The notes beneath the pieces are model-generated. The model made no database searches, had not been told where the DNA came from, and worked only from the letters and a program-made list of their open reading frames with translations. A stretch of 64,000 bases of DNA from AWTP1-13 sp963770295 (GTDB lineage: Bacteria; Pseudomonadota; Alphaproteobacteria; Rhizobiales; Hyphomicrobiaceae). A program made the translations under genes and the position numbers. Below, in pieces: positions 18,090 through 26,953 of this stretch. The stretch is from assembly GCA_963770295.1 (NCBI GenBank), contig CAVYPA010000010.1, positions 124,001 through 188,000 of the forward strand, in the 5' to 3' direction. The first letter of the stretch is position 1. Each line of letters starts with the position of its first letter.

Positions 18090-18881
18090 ATGCAAAAGCT
18101 CAGGGGCAAGGTGGCATGGGTGACGGGTGCCGGCAGCGGCATCGGCGAAGCCGGTGCCGTGGCGCTGGCGCAAGAAGGTATGACGGTCGTCCTTAGCGGC
18201 CGCCGCCCGGACCCCTTGCAGGCCGTTGCGCAACGGATCAACGCGACCGCCGCAAGTAAGGCGCGGGTGCAGCCCGCCGACCTCAGCAAGAAGAGCGAGG
18301 TCAACAAGATTGCCGAGGCTATCAAGGCCGAGCTGGGCCGGTTGGATGTCGTCGTCAACAATGCCGGGGCCAACATTGCCGCGCGCGCCTGGCGAAACTT
18401 GACCGCGGACGGCATCGACACGCTTATTCAAGGCAATTTGACAAGCGCGTTCTATGTCGTTGCGGCGGCGCTGCCGATCATGCGCGCGCAGGGTGGCGGC
18501 CTCTTCATCCACACTGCGTCATGGGCCGGTCGCTTCATCGGTCCGGTTTCGGGGCCCGGCTACACGGCGGCCAAGCACGGCATGGTGGCGATGAGCCACA
18601 CCATCAATCTCGAGGAGTGCATGCATGGGATTCGCTCCTGTGTCGTGTGCCCTGGTGAGGTGGCGACGCCGATCCTAAAGAATCGTCCGATTCCCGAGAC
18701 GGCAGAGACGATGGCGCGCATGCTCCAACCGGAGGACATGGGTGAGTTGATCGCGTTTGTCGCCAAACAACCGGCGCACGTGTGCATCAATGAGGTGCTC
18801 ATCACTCCGACCCACAACCGCGGCTATATCGGCATCATGAAGGCACGCGAGGCAGCGTTGGCTGCGGCCGGCAAGCCCTAG
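18090..18881 (+). CDS. Short-chain dehydrogenase/reductase
   Basis: Classical SDR of 263 residues with a Rossmann fold. The cofactor site is TGAGSGIGEAG (residues 11-21), followed by NNAGANIAAR and the catalytic motif YTAAKHG with its upstream Ser in HTASWAG. SGRRPD after beta-2 lacks an acidic residue and carries Arg residues, suggesting a preference for NADP(H). An AAGGAG ribosome-binding site precedes the ATG. Substrate unknown. It is followed 25 bases later by an FAD monooxygenase gene, so the two are probably cotranscribed. Confidence 0.88.
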   Translation: MQKLRGKVAWVTGAGSGIGEAGAVALAQEGMTVVLSGRRPDPLQAVAQRINATAASKARVQPADLSKKSEVNKIAEAIKAELGRLDVVVNNAGANIAARAWRNLTADGIDTLIQGNLTSAFYVVAAALPIMRAQGGGLFIHTASWAGRFIGPVSGPGYTAAKHGMVAMSHTINLEECMHGIRSCVVCPGEVATPILKNRPIPETAETMARMLQPEDMGELIAFVAKQPAHVCINEVLITPTHNRGYIGIMKAREAALAAAGKP

Positions 18882-18906
18882 CCCCCATTGCAGACGCGCA
18901 CGGGAC

Positions 18907-20139
18907 ATGGACGCAACGAGCATTGACAGGCGCTGCTGCGTTGTCGGCGGTGGCCCCGCGGGCATGATGCTGGGCTTGCTGCTGGCGCGCGCCGGCGTGG
19001 AGGTCGACGTGCTCGAGAAACACGCCGATTTTCTGCGTGATTTTCGGGGCGACACCATCCATCCCTCGACGCTCGAGGTGATGTACGAGCTCGGGTTGCT
19101 CGCCAGCTTTCTTGAGCGTCCACATCAGAAAATTGAGCAACTTGCCGCCGTCATCGGCGACAGGTCGCTGCAGATCGCCGATTTCACCCACCTCTCGACG
19201 CAGTGCCGCTTTATCGCGTTGATGCCGCAGTGGGACTTCCTCGATTTCATCGCCACGCAGGCGAAGCGCTACTCCAGTTTCCAGCTGCGTATGCAGACTG
19301 AGGCGACGGGCCTGATCGAGGAGCACGGCCGAGTGGTGGGCGTTCGCGCCAGGGCGGCAAACGGCGAACTCAGCATCCGAGCGGACCTGGTCGTCGCCGC
19401 CGATGGTCGCGATTCGAACTTGCGCGATCGGGCGGGTCTCCGGGTCAAGCAGCTGGGCGCGCCGATCGACGTCTTGTGGATGCGATTGTCAAAACAGCCC
19501 GGCGACCCGCACCAGGTGCTGGGCCGCGTGGGTGCCGGCGCGCTGCTTGTCATGCTCGACCGGGGCGACTATTGGCAGTGCGCCTACGTCATCGCCAAGG
19601 GGGAAGCGCAAAAGCTGCGCGGCGAAGGCATTGCCGCCTTTCGCGACCGCATCGCGGACGTCGCGCCGTTGCTACGCCACCGGTTGGCCGAGCTTCAGGA
19701 CTGGCATGACGTCAAGCTCCTGAGCGTAGCGGTGAACCGGCTCACGACCTGGGCGCGACCCGGTTTGCTGTGCATCGGCGATGCCGCCCATGCCATGTCT
19801 CCGGTTGGCGGCGTCGGCATCAACCTCGCCATTCAGGATGCGGTGGCTGCCTCCAATCTGTTGGCGGAGCCCTTGCGCAGGGGTCGGCTCACGCTGCGCA
19901 ATCTGGAGGCCGTCCAGGAACGGCGCCTGTTGCCGACGCGGGTCACGCAATGGCTGCAGGTGCAAATCCAAAACAACTTTCTCAGCCACGTGCTTGCCAG
20001 CCGTACCGCGCCGGCCCCGCCGTTGCCGGTGCGGTGGCTTGACGGCTGCCCCTATCTGCGGCGCCTGCCGGCGCGCCTGATCGGCGTCGGCATTCGCCCG
20101 GAGCACGTCCAAACCCAGCCGCTGCTGGCGCCGCGCTAG
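18907..20139 (+). CDS. FAD-dependent aromatic-type monooxygenase
   Basis: A 410-residue flavoprotein of the PHBH/UbiH fold. The FAD-binding GxGxxG is VVGGGPAGMMLGLLLARAG at residues 13-31, with the acidic ending EKH; the second motif is VVAADGRDSNLRDRAG; the third, contacting FAD, is CIGDAAHAMSPVGGVGINLA. The segment FRGDTIHPSTLEVM is typical of hydroxylases acting on aromatic substrates. No signal peptide. Its position after an SDR and an LLM protein suggests degradation of a small organic compound, but the substrate cannot be named. It converges with the M24-like gene, with only two bases between the stop codons. Confidence 0.88.
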   Translation: MDATSIDRRCCVVGGGPAGMMLGLLLARAGVEVDVLEKHADFLRDFRGDTIHPSTLEVMYELGLLASFLERPHQKIEQLAAVIGDRSLQIADFTHLSTQCRFIALMPQWDFLDFIATQAKRYSSFQLRMQTEATGLIEEHGRVVGVRARAANGELSIRADLVVAADGRDSNLRDRAGLRVKQLGAPIDVLWMRLSKQPGDPHQVLGRVGAGALLVMLDRGDYWQCAYVIAKGEAQKLRGEGIAAFRDRIADVAPLLRHRLAELQDWHDVKLLSVAVNRLTTWARPGLLCIGDAAHAMSPVGGVGINLAIQDAVAASNLLAEPLRRGRLTLRNLEAVQERRLLPTRVTQWLQVQIQNNFLSHVLASRTAPAPPLPVRWLDGCPYLRRLPARLIGVGIRPEHVQTQPLLAPR

Positions 20140-20141
20140 GC

Positions 20142-21446
20142 TCAATATCGATTGGCAATCGGTAGCTCTTCGGCCGGAAACAGCGTGATAATGCGGCAGC
20201 CCTTGTCGCTGACCACCACCTCCTCCTCGATGCGGGCGGCCGAATAGCCGTCCTTGGCCGGGCAGTAGGTCTCGAGCGCGAACACCATTCCTTCCCGGAT
20301 TTCCGTGGGGTGCTCGAGGGAAATCACCCGTGAAATGATGGGCCGCTCGTGGATGGCGCAGCCGATGCCGTGGCCGAACTGCAGTCCAAAAGCGCTCATT
20401 TCGTCGGGGAAGCCGAAGGCCGCGGCCTTGGGCCAGACGCTCGCCACCTTGTCCGTCGACACGCCGGGCTTGATCAGTGCGATTGCCTTGTCGAGCCACT
20501 CGCGCGCCTGTTTGTAGGCATCCTGCTGCGCCGGTGTGGCGCGTCCGACATTGAAGGTGCGGTAGTAGCAGGTGCGGTAGCCCATGAACGACTGTAGGAT
20601 GTCGAAGAAGGCCTGGTCGCCCGGCCGCACCATGCGGTCGGTGAAGTTGTGTGGATGGGGGTTGCAACGTTCCCCCGAAATGGCATTGATGGCCTCCACA
20701 TCGTCGGAGCCGTGGCGGTAGAGAAACTCGTTCACCTTGGCGACAATGTCGTTCTCGCGCACGCCAGGTTTTAGCTCTTCGTGTACGAGCTGGTAGGCGC
20801 CATCCACCATCGCGGCGGCTCGATTCAAAAGGGCGATCTCGTCGATGCTCTTGATCTCGCGCGCTTCCAGCATGGTCTGTTGCCCGTCGGCGATTTTGAG
20901 GCCCGCCCGCTCCAATTCAAACAGCATGGGCGGCTCGATGATATCGACCCCGACCGGCATATTGGCGACGCCCGCCTCCCTGATCAGGGAGGCAATCTCG
21001 TTGGCATGCCGTTGCATCAGTCCGAAGGAAGGCGAGACGGTGCCGCGCAGGCCGAGCAGGCCCGCCTTACAGTTTTCCGGCTTCAGCCACGGAGCGTAGA
21101 GCCGGTGGTGCACGGCGGCAGAGCCGAAGTCCCACAGGATCGGATCGGCGCTGCCGCGAGTGAGGAGCGCCCAGCGGCAGATCTTGTCGCGCTCCCATTC
21201 GCCGATCTTGGTTGAGGTGAGATAGCGGATGTTGTTGACGTCCATCACCAACAGTGCGCCGAGATCGGACTTCTCGAGCGCCTGGCGCGCTCGGCTTAGC
21301 CGATAGGTGTGCAGACGACGGTAATCGACGCGCTCCTCGAAATCGACGCCCATGGTTCCGAGCGCCGGCAGCGCGCGGTCCCACCGATAGCGCGGGTCGA
21401 TGTCCTCGGCCTGGATGCTCTTGGGTTGCACGGGTTTTTCGCGCAT
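20142..21446 (-). CDS. M24 (pita-bread) metallopeptidase-like protein
   Basis: A 434-residue protein of the creatinase/aminopeptidase P superfamily. An N-terminal creatinase-like domain (LLVMDVNNIRYLTST) precedes the pita-bread domain at about residue 190. Expected metal ligands: Asp282 in AFFDILQSFMGY is present, His359 in FGHGIG is present, and Glu392 and Glu407/408 are present; the second Asp of the family is replaced by Cys293 (GYRTCYYRTF where GY-x-x-D-x-x-RTF is usual). Metal binding may thus be altered. Relatives include prolidases and lyases such as DddP, so a peptidase role is not assured. Transcribed alone. Confidence 0.8.
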   Translation of the reverse strand: MREKPVQPKSIQAEDIDPRYRWDRALPALGTMGVDFEERVDYRRLHTYRLSRARQALEKSDLGALLVMDVNNIRYLTSTKIGEWERDKICRWALLTRGSADPILWDFGSAAVHHRLYAPWLKPENCKAGLLGLRGTVSPSFGLMQRHANEIASLIREAGVANMPVGVDIIEPPMLFELERAGLKIADGQQTMLEAREIKSIDEIALLNRAAAMVDGAYQLVHEELKPGVRENDIVAKVNEFLYRHGSDDVEAINAISGERCNPHPHNFTDRMVRPGDQAFFDILQSFMGYRTCYYRTFNVGRATPAQQDAYKQAREWLDKAIALIKPGVSTDKVASVWPKAAAFGFPDEMSAFGLQFGHGIGCAIHERPIISRVISLEHPTEIREGMVFALETYCPAKDGYSAARIEEEVVVSDKGCRIITLFPAEELPIANRY

Positions 21447-21813
21447 GTCTGCCTCCCTAGGCCTGCGGCGCAGGCCACGCTCAACTGTTCCCGCAGCTTA
21501 GCGAAGAAGAATTCGCCAGCGCAAACAAGAACGGGCGGCGAAGGCCGGCCGGCGCCAGCTGGGCGCGAAGGCCCAGCAACAATGGCAATACCGCATCCGA
21601 CTTGCGTCAGATGCCAAATCCGCGCCGCATGCAGCGGCATGGCCGTGGCGATGCCTTGGGCAATTGATCGGCGTGATGATGGCGTCTGCAAGCCCCGCTT
21701 CGCCCCGGTGCCGTTGCCGTCCGGAAACAGCCGCCGCCGCCCGGCGCCCGAGCTTGCATCGTCTGCGGTGGCTCGGCTGCCCTCAACGATTGAGCTTGGG
21801 GCGACCGTCCCCG
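21447..21813. other. Intergenic stretch without recognisable gene
   Basis: This 367-base gap separates the divergent side of the M24-like gene from the small hypothetical gene. I find no convincing coding frame, RNA or repeat in it. Confidence 0.6.
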
Positions 21814-22053
21814 TCAGGCGTCGATGATTTCCACGATCTCGGCGACTTGCGTGGGCATCTCGCCGGTGCTGTCGGCATTGGGCCAGAGCGCCTCGGCCTG
21901 ACGCGTCTCCCCGCTGCCGGAGACGCCAACCTCGCTGAACCCCGCTGCGCGTAACTTGCCCGCAATCAGCTCGTTGCTGGCGAAGGCTTCAAGCCAGCCC
22001 AGTTGGATCTTGGCGCGATAGCGCTTGCCTTGCCGCACGGTGAACGTTGCCAT
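21814..22053 (-). CDS. Small conserved-looking hypothetical protein (79 aa)
   Basis: Not a family I can name. The first half (TVRQGKRYRAKIQLGWLEAFASN) reads like a small beta-rich domain with a WLEAFASNELI helix; the second half contains a glycine-rich turn (GVSGSGETR) and a hydrophobic, acidic end. No signal peptide or membrane segment. The ATG is followed by protein-like composition throughout, and it shares orientation with the broken cupin gene 60 bases upstream, so both may once have been expressed together. Confidence 0.55.
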   Translation of the reverse strand: MATFTVRQGKRYRAKIQLGWLEAFASNELIAGKLRAAGFSEVGVSGSGETRQAEALWPNADSTGEMPTQVAEIVEIIDA

Positions 22054-22113
22054 GCTCAGGTCCTCATCGGCTATGGCCGAGCCATCGTCAAGACAGGTCG
22101 ACCGCAGGTTTCG

Positions 22114-22459
22114 TTATGGTCGGTTTGCTCGGGCCCTCGCAAGCTCTTTGCCGTCTTGGCTGTAGGCGGGTGGCAGATAGATGCTCTCGGTCTTGAGATC
22201 GGCGCGCGCGGTGCAGGGGATCTCATGCCTGTCGCCACCCTCGATCAGGACAAGCGAACCTGCGCGCAAGGGATAGCGCTTGCCGTTGACGATGGCTTGG
22301 CCAACACCCGACACCACGAACAGCCATTGATCCGCACCGCGGTGGCGGTTGTCGGCCCTCGTGTCCGCCCGGCGGAATGACCATCTGGGCCGCCTGGGCC
22401 CGATCATTGCCGATCGAGACCCGAAATCCGCGGCCAAAGCGCAAGCTGCCGCGCCGCAT
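22114..22459 (-). pseudogene. Cupin-domain protein with one frameshift
   Basis: The ATG at 22459 has GGGAGG six bases upstream and opens MRRGSLRFGRGFRVSIGN up to MVIPPGGHEG. The cupin then continues in another frame as DNRHRGADQWLFVVSGVG ... GGDRHEIPCT to the stop at 22114. Joining the two at about 22354 rebuilds an uninterrupted cupin of about 115 residues with both motifs, so the gene has lost one or two bases (or the sequence has an error). This is the only lesion I detected in the left 38 kb. Intact homologues would be small metal-binding enzymes or regulators. Confidence 0.75.
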
Positions 22460-22596
22460 CAATGCCCTCCCAGCTCAGGTTGGCGGTGGGCTGACAAGGC
22501 AAAACACGCCCCAGCAGCTCCTATGCCAAGAAGTGTTTGCGCCAGGAAAAGTTTCGCAAAACCGACCGATCGGGGTGGGCGTGCGATGCCGCACCG

Positions 22597-24087
22597 TCAG
22601 CTTGCGCGGTCGGGAATCTCGACGACGAAGACGGCGCCACTTTCCGAGTCGCGTAGCCGAATGGTGCCGCCGTGGGCCGTAATCAGCTCGTGCGCAACGG
22701 CGAGGCCGAGACCGGTGCCGCCCTTGCGGGCCGAGCCCTGGAAGGCTTGGAACAGATGGGCGCGGGCCTTCTGTGGCACGCCGGGACCATCGTCGCACAC
22801 TTCGATTGTGACGCGCTGGCCGTTGCGCTGCGCCGAAATCTCGATCCGCCCCTTGATCGGCTCGCGCAGCTCGATGGCCTGCAAGGCGTTGCGGCACAGG
22901 TTGCTCAAGACGCGAAACAGCTGGTCTCGATCGGCATCGACACGCAGGCCGGAGTCCATGGCGATCGTCCAGTCGATCGCACCCTCGCGCGGCAGGCCAA
23001 GCCCGTCGGCCACTTCGGCGACCAGCGCTTCCAGGCTCATCAACTCCCGACGGGGGGCGGCTTCCTCGGCGCGACCAAACTTGAGCGTGCTATCAGCAAG
23101 CGTGATGGCCCTGCCCAGTGAGGCGATCAGTTTTGGCGCGAAGCGTTGCACCGCCGGATCAGGCAAGCTGACAAGCCGGTCCGAAATCAGCTGGGCGTTG
23201 GCCAGCATGTTGCGCAAGTCATGGTTGATTTTGCTCACCGCAAGACCCAACGCCGCCAAGCGGCTTTTCTGATGCAGGGTTTGCGCCAGCTCGGCTTGCA
23301 TGTGGGCGAGCTCGCGCTCGGCTGTGCCGATCTCGTCTTGTCGCTCGGACGGCACGATAATGCGGCTGGCGTCCTCGGGACGCTCACTGAAGTGCAGCAT
23401 GTTATGGGTCAGGCGCATCATGGGCTGAACGAGAAGGCCGTTGAGCGCGAAGTAGACGAGGGCGGCCGTGATGATCGAGATAATCACGGAAAGGCCAAGT
23501 ACATTGAGACCATAGCGGATCATGGCCGCTTTCAGCGGTGCCTCCGGCATGACGATCTCGACGAAGGCACCGCCGCCCATCCCAGGTTCGCCGACAACGC
23601 GAATGACCCGCGAGTCGTTGGCGAAGAATACGCCAAGCGCGTCCCAGATCAGTCGGAACCGGAGCGACAACTGTTCGGCGATACCGGACGGACGGGCGCT
23701 GGCGCGGAAGTCGTAGGTAGCATCGAAATTCAAGCTGCCATCGGCCGGCAGGACCAAGCGGCGCTCGTTATCGCGCTTGAGAGCGACCGCCTTCACCTGC
23801 GCCGTGCGCAGCAACTCCAGGCGCAGCGTATCGGGCACCACGCCTCCTGGCACCGCCTCGGCCGCCAGGGCCGCGAGCTGCGCGGCGGTGAGCCGATCGG
23901 TCAGCCAGGTGATGCGGAAGTTGGCGACCGAGGGCACGAAGATCAGCACTTCGGCGAGCATCACGAACAAAATGGTGAGCAGCAGAAGCTTCGCGGACAA
24001 GCCAAACCTGCGCCGCCTCGCCAACGTCCTTTGCAAGGGCGAGGCAAACGACTTTACGATCTGCCAGAACCTGCCCGGCCAGGCCAT
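22597..24087 (-). CDS. Membrane sensor histidine kinase
   Basis: About 496 residues. An N-terminal membrane helix (LLLLTILFVMLAEVLIFVPS), a periplasmic domain of roughly 150 residues and a second helix (VISIITAALVYFALNGLL) lead into a HAMP-like linker. The phosphorylated His lies in KINHDLRNMLANAQL, and the ATPase domain has N (LCRNALQAI), G1 (DDGPGVP) and G2 (KGGTGLGLAVAHEL) boxes. It should autophosphorylate and signal to a response regulator, but none is adjacent. ATG 24087 is preferred to the GTG at 24114. It ends 137 bases from the small cupin remnant. Confidence 0.88.
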   Translation of the reverse strand: MAWPGRFWQIVKSFASPLQRTLARRRRFGLSAKLLLLTILFVMLAEVLIFVPSVANFRITWLTDRLTAAQLAALAAEAVPGGVVPDTLRLELLRTAQVKAVALKRDNERRLVLPADGSLNFDATYDFRASARPSGIAEQLSLRFRLIWDALGVFFANDSRVIRVVGEPGMGGGAFVEIVMPEAPLKAAMIRYGLNVLGLSVIISIITAALVYFALNGLLVQPMMRLTHNMLHFSERPEDASRIIVPSERQDEIGTAERELAHMQAELAQTLHQKSRLAALGLAVSKINHDLRNMLANAQLISDRLVSLPDPAVQRFAPKLIASLGRAITLADSTLKFGRAEEAAPRRELMSLEALVAEVADGLGLPREGAIDWTIAMDSGLRVDADRDQLFRVLSNLCRNALQAIELREPIKGRIEISAQRNGQRVTIEVCDDGPGVPQKARAHLFQAFQGSARKGGTGLGLAVAHELITAHGGTIRLRDSESGAVFVVEIPDRAS

Positions 24088-24140
24088 TGCCTCACCGAGG
24101 GAATCGCGGGGCACGCTCTATCTTACTCCCAGCTCACCAA

Positions 24141-25676
24141 TCACCCAAGTCTGGCGAGCCAGCCGATCAGCTTGCGAACGAGGGGGCTGGCTGCGGTATT
24201 TGCATAGTAGCCATAGGCAACGCGTTTGTTGACTTCACAAAGCGCCGGATAGGGTGAAATCCAGCGCGTCATGGCATTGATTTTGAGACCCTGTGACACG
24301 GCCAAACACCACATTTGAATGACTTCACCGGCCAGTCTGCCGACCACGCTGGCACCCAGAATCCGGCCTTTGGCGTCGGTAATCACCTTAACGAACCCGT
24401 CGGTAGCACGCTCCGTTTGCGCTTTATCATTTTCGTGGAAGGGCCAGCGCAGCACGCGGATGCGGCCAAAGCGTTGCCGGGCCAAGTCTTCGGTCAATCC
24501 GACGTGGGCGAGCTCAGGGTCGGTGAACGTGGTCCGGGGCAGGATGTCGCCGTTCAGCTTGGCCGGCAGGCGAAAAAGCGCACGGCGCAATACGATATCC
24601 GCATGATAGTTGGCGACGTGCGTGAATTGCGGTCCCCCCGTGACGTCGCCGATGGCATAGACGCGGCGGTTTGAGGTCTTGAGAGCGCCATTAACCTTGA
24701 TGCCGCCCTTGTCGTATTTGACGCGGGCCGCCTCCAGGTTGAGCCCCGAGACATTGGCGCTACGCCCCGCCGCCAGCAACAGATGCGTTCCCCGCACGAC
24801 GCGTCTGGCGCCGGCCTCGGCGATCGCGACGTCGATCGCCCCGTTGGTGCCGGCAATGCGCTCGATCAGCACACCCTCGCGGATGTCGATGCCCTCCCCC
24901 TTGAGACGCTCGAGCACGAGCTGCGACATTTCCGGATCGTCTCCACCGAGCGCTTTGAGCCCTTCCAGCACGGTCACGCGGCTGCCAAGCCGCAGATGCG
25001 CTTGCGCCAGCTCCAGACCGATCGGCCCCCCGCCAATGACGATCAAATGCTCAAGCTTGTCTCGGTTGGTAAAGATTGTCTCGTTGCTGAAGTAGGGCAC
25101 CTCGCCGAGGCCAGGAATGCTTGGGATTTCGGGTGAAGAGCCCGTGGCGATCACGAAGCGGCGTGCTTTGACGCGCCATTCGCCGGCAAGCACGCGTTTG
25201 CGATCTATGAAGCGGGCCGGCGCGCTGATCACCTTGACGTTGAGACCGGTGAAGCGTTCGATCGAGTCATTGGGCGCGATCGCCGCCATGACCGCGCGCA
25301 CGTGCTCATTGACCGCGCCGTGGTCGATGGCCGGTCGTACGGGCGTAATACCGAACGGGGCCGCCGTGCGCATGGCATGTGCACGCCCGGCGGCGGCTAA
25401 CAGGGCCTTCGATGGTACGCAACCGTAGTTGAGGCAATCGCCGCCCATTTTGTGCTGTTCGATCAGCACCACGGAAACGCCAAGCTGTGCCGCGGCCGCG
25501 GCGACCGAGAGCCCGCCGGAGCCGCCGCCGATGACGCACAGATCAGGCTTGAGCTCGCGCGGCGATTGCGTGGGGGCAGGGGGCAGGCGCTCTTGCTGGC
25601 GGGAGCGTGCCGTCGTCTCGCCTGGGGGGGCATCGAGGCCCATGCGTTGGGCCGCCTGCTCACTTGGCTTTTGCAT
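24141..25676 (-). CDS. FAD-dependent pyridine nucleotide-disulfide oxidoreductase (mercuric reductase/Lpd-like)
   Basis: About 511 residues. FAD site GGGSGGLSVAAAAAQLG near residue 52, redox-active disulfide GGDCLNYGCVPSK, NAD(P)-binding GGGPIGLELAQAHLRLG, and the C-terminal dimerisation domain with FTDPELAHVGLT. All catalytic parts are present. It lacks the N-terminal heavy-metal domain of true MerA and the lipoamide-complex context, so the substrate is unknown. The ATG at 25676 lies inside the end of the upstream TVP38 gene (17-base overlap), implying translational coupling. This pairing of a TVP38/TMEM64 protein with a disulfide reductase recurs in bacteria. Confidence 0.88.
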   Translation of the reverse strand: MQKPSEQAAQRMGLDAPPGETTARSRQQERLPPAPTQSPRELKPDLCVIGGGSGGLSVAAAAAQLGVSVVLIEQHKMGGDCLNYGCVPSKALLAAAGRAHAMRTAAPFGITPVRPAIDHGAVNEHVRAVMAAIAPNDSIERFTGLNVKVISAPARFIDRKRVLAGEWRVKARRFVIATGSSPEIPSIPGLGEVPYFSNETIFTNRDKLEHLIVIGGGPIGLELAQAHLRLGSRVTVLEGLKALGGDDPEMSQLVLERLKGEGIDIREGVLIERIAGTNGAIDVAIAEAGARRVVRGTHLLLAAGRSANVSGLNLEAARVKYDKGGIKVNGALKTSNRRVYAIGDVTGGPQFTHVANYHADIVLRRALFRLPAKLNGDILPRTTFTDPELAHVGLTEDLARQRFGRIRVLRWPFHENDKAQTERATDGFVKVITDAKGRILGASVVGRLAGEVIQMWCLAVSQGLKINAMTRWISPYPALCEVNKRVAYGYYANTAASPLVRKLIGWLARLG

Positions 25677-26517
25677 GGCACGCCTTCCATTTCTTGAGCG
25701 CAATGGGAATAAGCGCCGCGAATCCCAAAAGCACCAGTGCCAACATGATTTCCTTGGTGATGAGCGCGTGTGTGTCGATCGACAGCCTGCACGCCCCCGC
25801 CGGGTTGGGGTTGCTCGCCATGCAGGTTGCATAGTTCGCCTTCGCTGCGGCAATCACGCTGTCGAGACCGGCGCCCGCAGCCGATAGCGCCAGGGTGCCT
25901 GGAATGATGCCGAGAAAGGTGGTTACGAGATAGATGCGCAATGGCACGCCTAAAATGGCCGGCGCGATGTTGACAAACCAAAACGGGAAGGCGGGGACGA
26001 GCCGCAGAAAGAGCAGATAGTTGAAGGCGTCTTGATTGAAGCCGGCCCTCAGCTTGGCGAGCCAGGGCGCCGCGCGGGCATTGAGGCCCTCGCCCAGTGC
26101 CGTGCGCGCAATCACGAACACGATGGTGGCGCCGGCGGTGGCACCAATAATGGAAGCGATGCTTCCCAGCAGCCCGCCAAACATCAAGCCGCCGGCAACC
26201 GTCAGCACCAATCCGCCAGGCAGCGATAGGGCGGTCATGCCCACGTAGGCCAAGACATAGGCAAGGAGCGAGGAAATGTGGTGCTCGTCGAGGATTAGGT
26301 GGAAGCGATCGCGGAAGGTGACCACGTTGCCAAGAGTAATGTGCTCGTGCCAGCCCATGGCAAGCACCGCCAGTGTCAAGGCGCCGACCAGGAGGAGGGG
26401 CCACCAACGCGCCCACAGGGGGCGTAGTTTGGGTGCACAGGGCCGGGAGACGCCCCCCTGCCGCCGGGGTGCCGGCTCGGGGGCGCTCGTTTGCTTAATG
26501 CCGTTCATCGTCGCCAC
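25660..26517 (-). CDS. TVP38/TMEM64 (VTT/DedA-like) membrane protein
   Basis: A 285-residue integral membrane protein. After a 25-residue cytoplasmic start, an anchor (WPLLLVGALTLAVLAM) leads to the VTT domain: MTALSLPGGLVLTVAGGLMFG, then a G-rich re-entrant segment (IASIIGATAGATIVFVIAR), then a second half with LRLVPAFPFWFVNIAPAI, the proline/Arg signature of the DedA/TVP38 family. Family members are lipid scramblases or transport-related proteins. It is the first gene of a two-gene unit with the disulfide oxidoreductase. A Cys pair lies in the periplasmic loop near residue 238 (ATCMASN and ACRLS), which could interact with the partner redox enzyme; that link is inference. Confidence 0.87.
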   Translation of the reverse strand: MATMNGIKQTSAPEPAPRRQGGVSRPCAPKLRPLWARWWPLLLVGALTLAVLAMGWHEHITLGNVVTFRDRFHLILDEHHISSLLAYVLAYVGMTALSLPGGLVLTVAGGLMFGGLLGSIASIIGATAGATIVFVIARTALGEGLNARAAPWLAKLRAGFNQDAFNYLLFLRLVPAFPFWFVNIAPAILGVPLRIYLVTTFLGIIPGTLALSAAGAGLDSVIAAAKANYATCMASNPNPAGACRLSIDTHALITKEIMLALVLLGFAALIPIALKKWKACHAKAK

Positions 26518-26647
26518 TGCCTCGCTTGCGGCACCTTAGTACAAGGCACTGGGGGGTGGCAGTTGCCAAGAGCGGTTGCGGCAGTTCTCAAGCACTCGTG
26601 AGAGGTGACGACGAAAATTGATGGTTTAGGCGGCCGCAGCGGCCGGA

Positions 26648-26676
26648 TTGACTTGGCAAAACGGCGACCCTATAAG
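26648..26676 (+). promoter_or_regulatory. Sigma-70 promoter of the rpmH-rnpA-yidC block
   Basis: TTGACT (26648-26653) and TATAAG (26671-26676) are spaced by 17 bases, close to consensus. Predicted start at about 26683 leaves a leader of about 113 bases before rpmH. Confidence 0.8.
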
Positions 26677-26795
26677 CGCGCAAACTTTCGCCAGGCTCGA
26701 CGCCAGCAGTGGCAATCGCGCGGCAGACCTGCGGGGACCAGCTCTCGCAGCGGCGATCACGTCGCCGCACGGCGGCTTTCGGACGGAGTTTAGAG

Positions 26796-26930
26796 GTGAA
26801 ACGAACGTATCAGCCGAGCAAGCTCGTGCGTAAGCGCCGGCACGGCTTTCGCAAGCGCATGCTCACAACCGGTGGGCGGCGCGTGGTTGCCCGGCGCCGA
26901 GCGAAGGGACGCAAGCGTCTTTCCGCCTAA
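26796..26930 (+). CDS. rpmH: 50S ribosomal protein L34
   Basis: The 44-residue protein matches L34 end to end: KRTYQPSKLVRKRRHGFRKR, then the closing LTTGGRRVVARRRAKGRKRLSA. The start is GTG, with GAGG immediately upstream. It heads the conserved rpmH-rnpA-yidC block and is preceded by a good promoter. Confidence 0.97.
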   Translation: MKRTYQPSKLVRKRRHGFRKRMLTTGGRRVVARRRAKGRKRLSA

Positions 26931-26953
26931 AGGCAGGCATTGACAGGTGCCCT

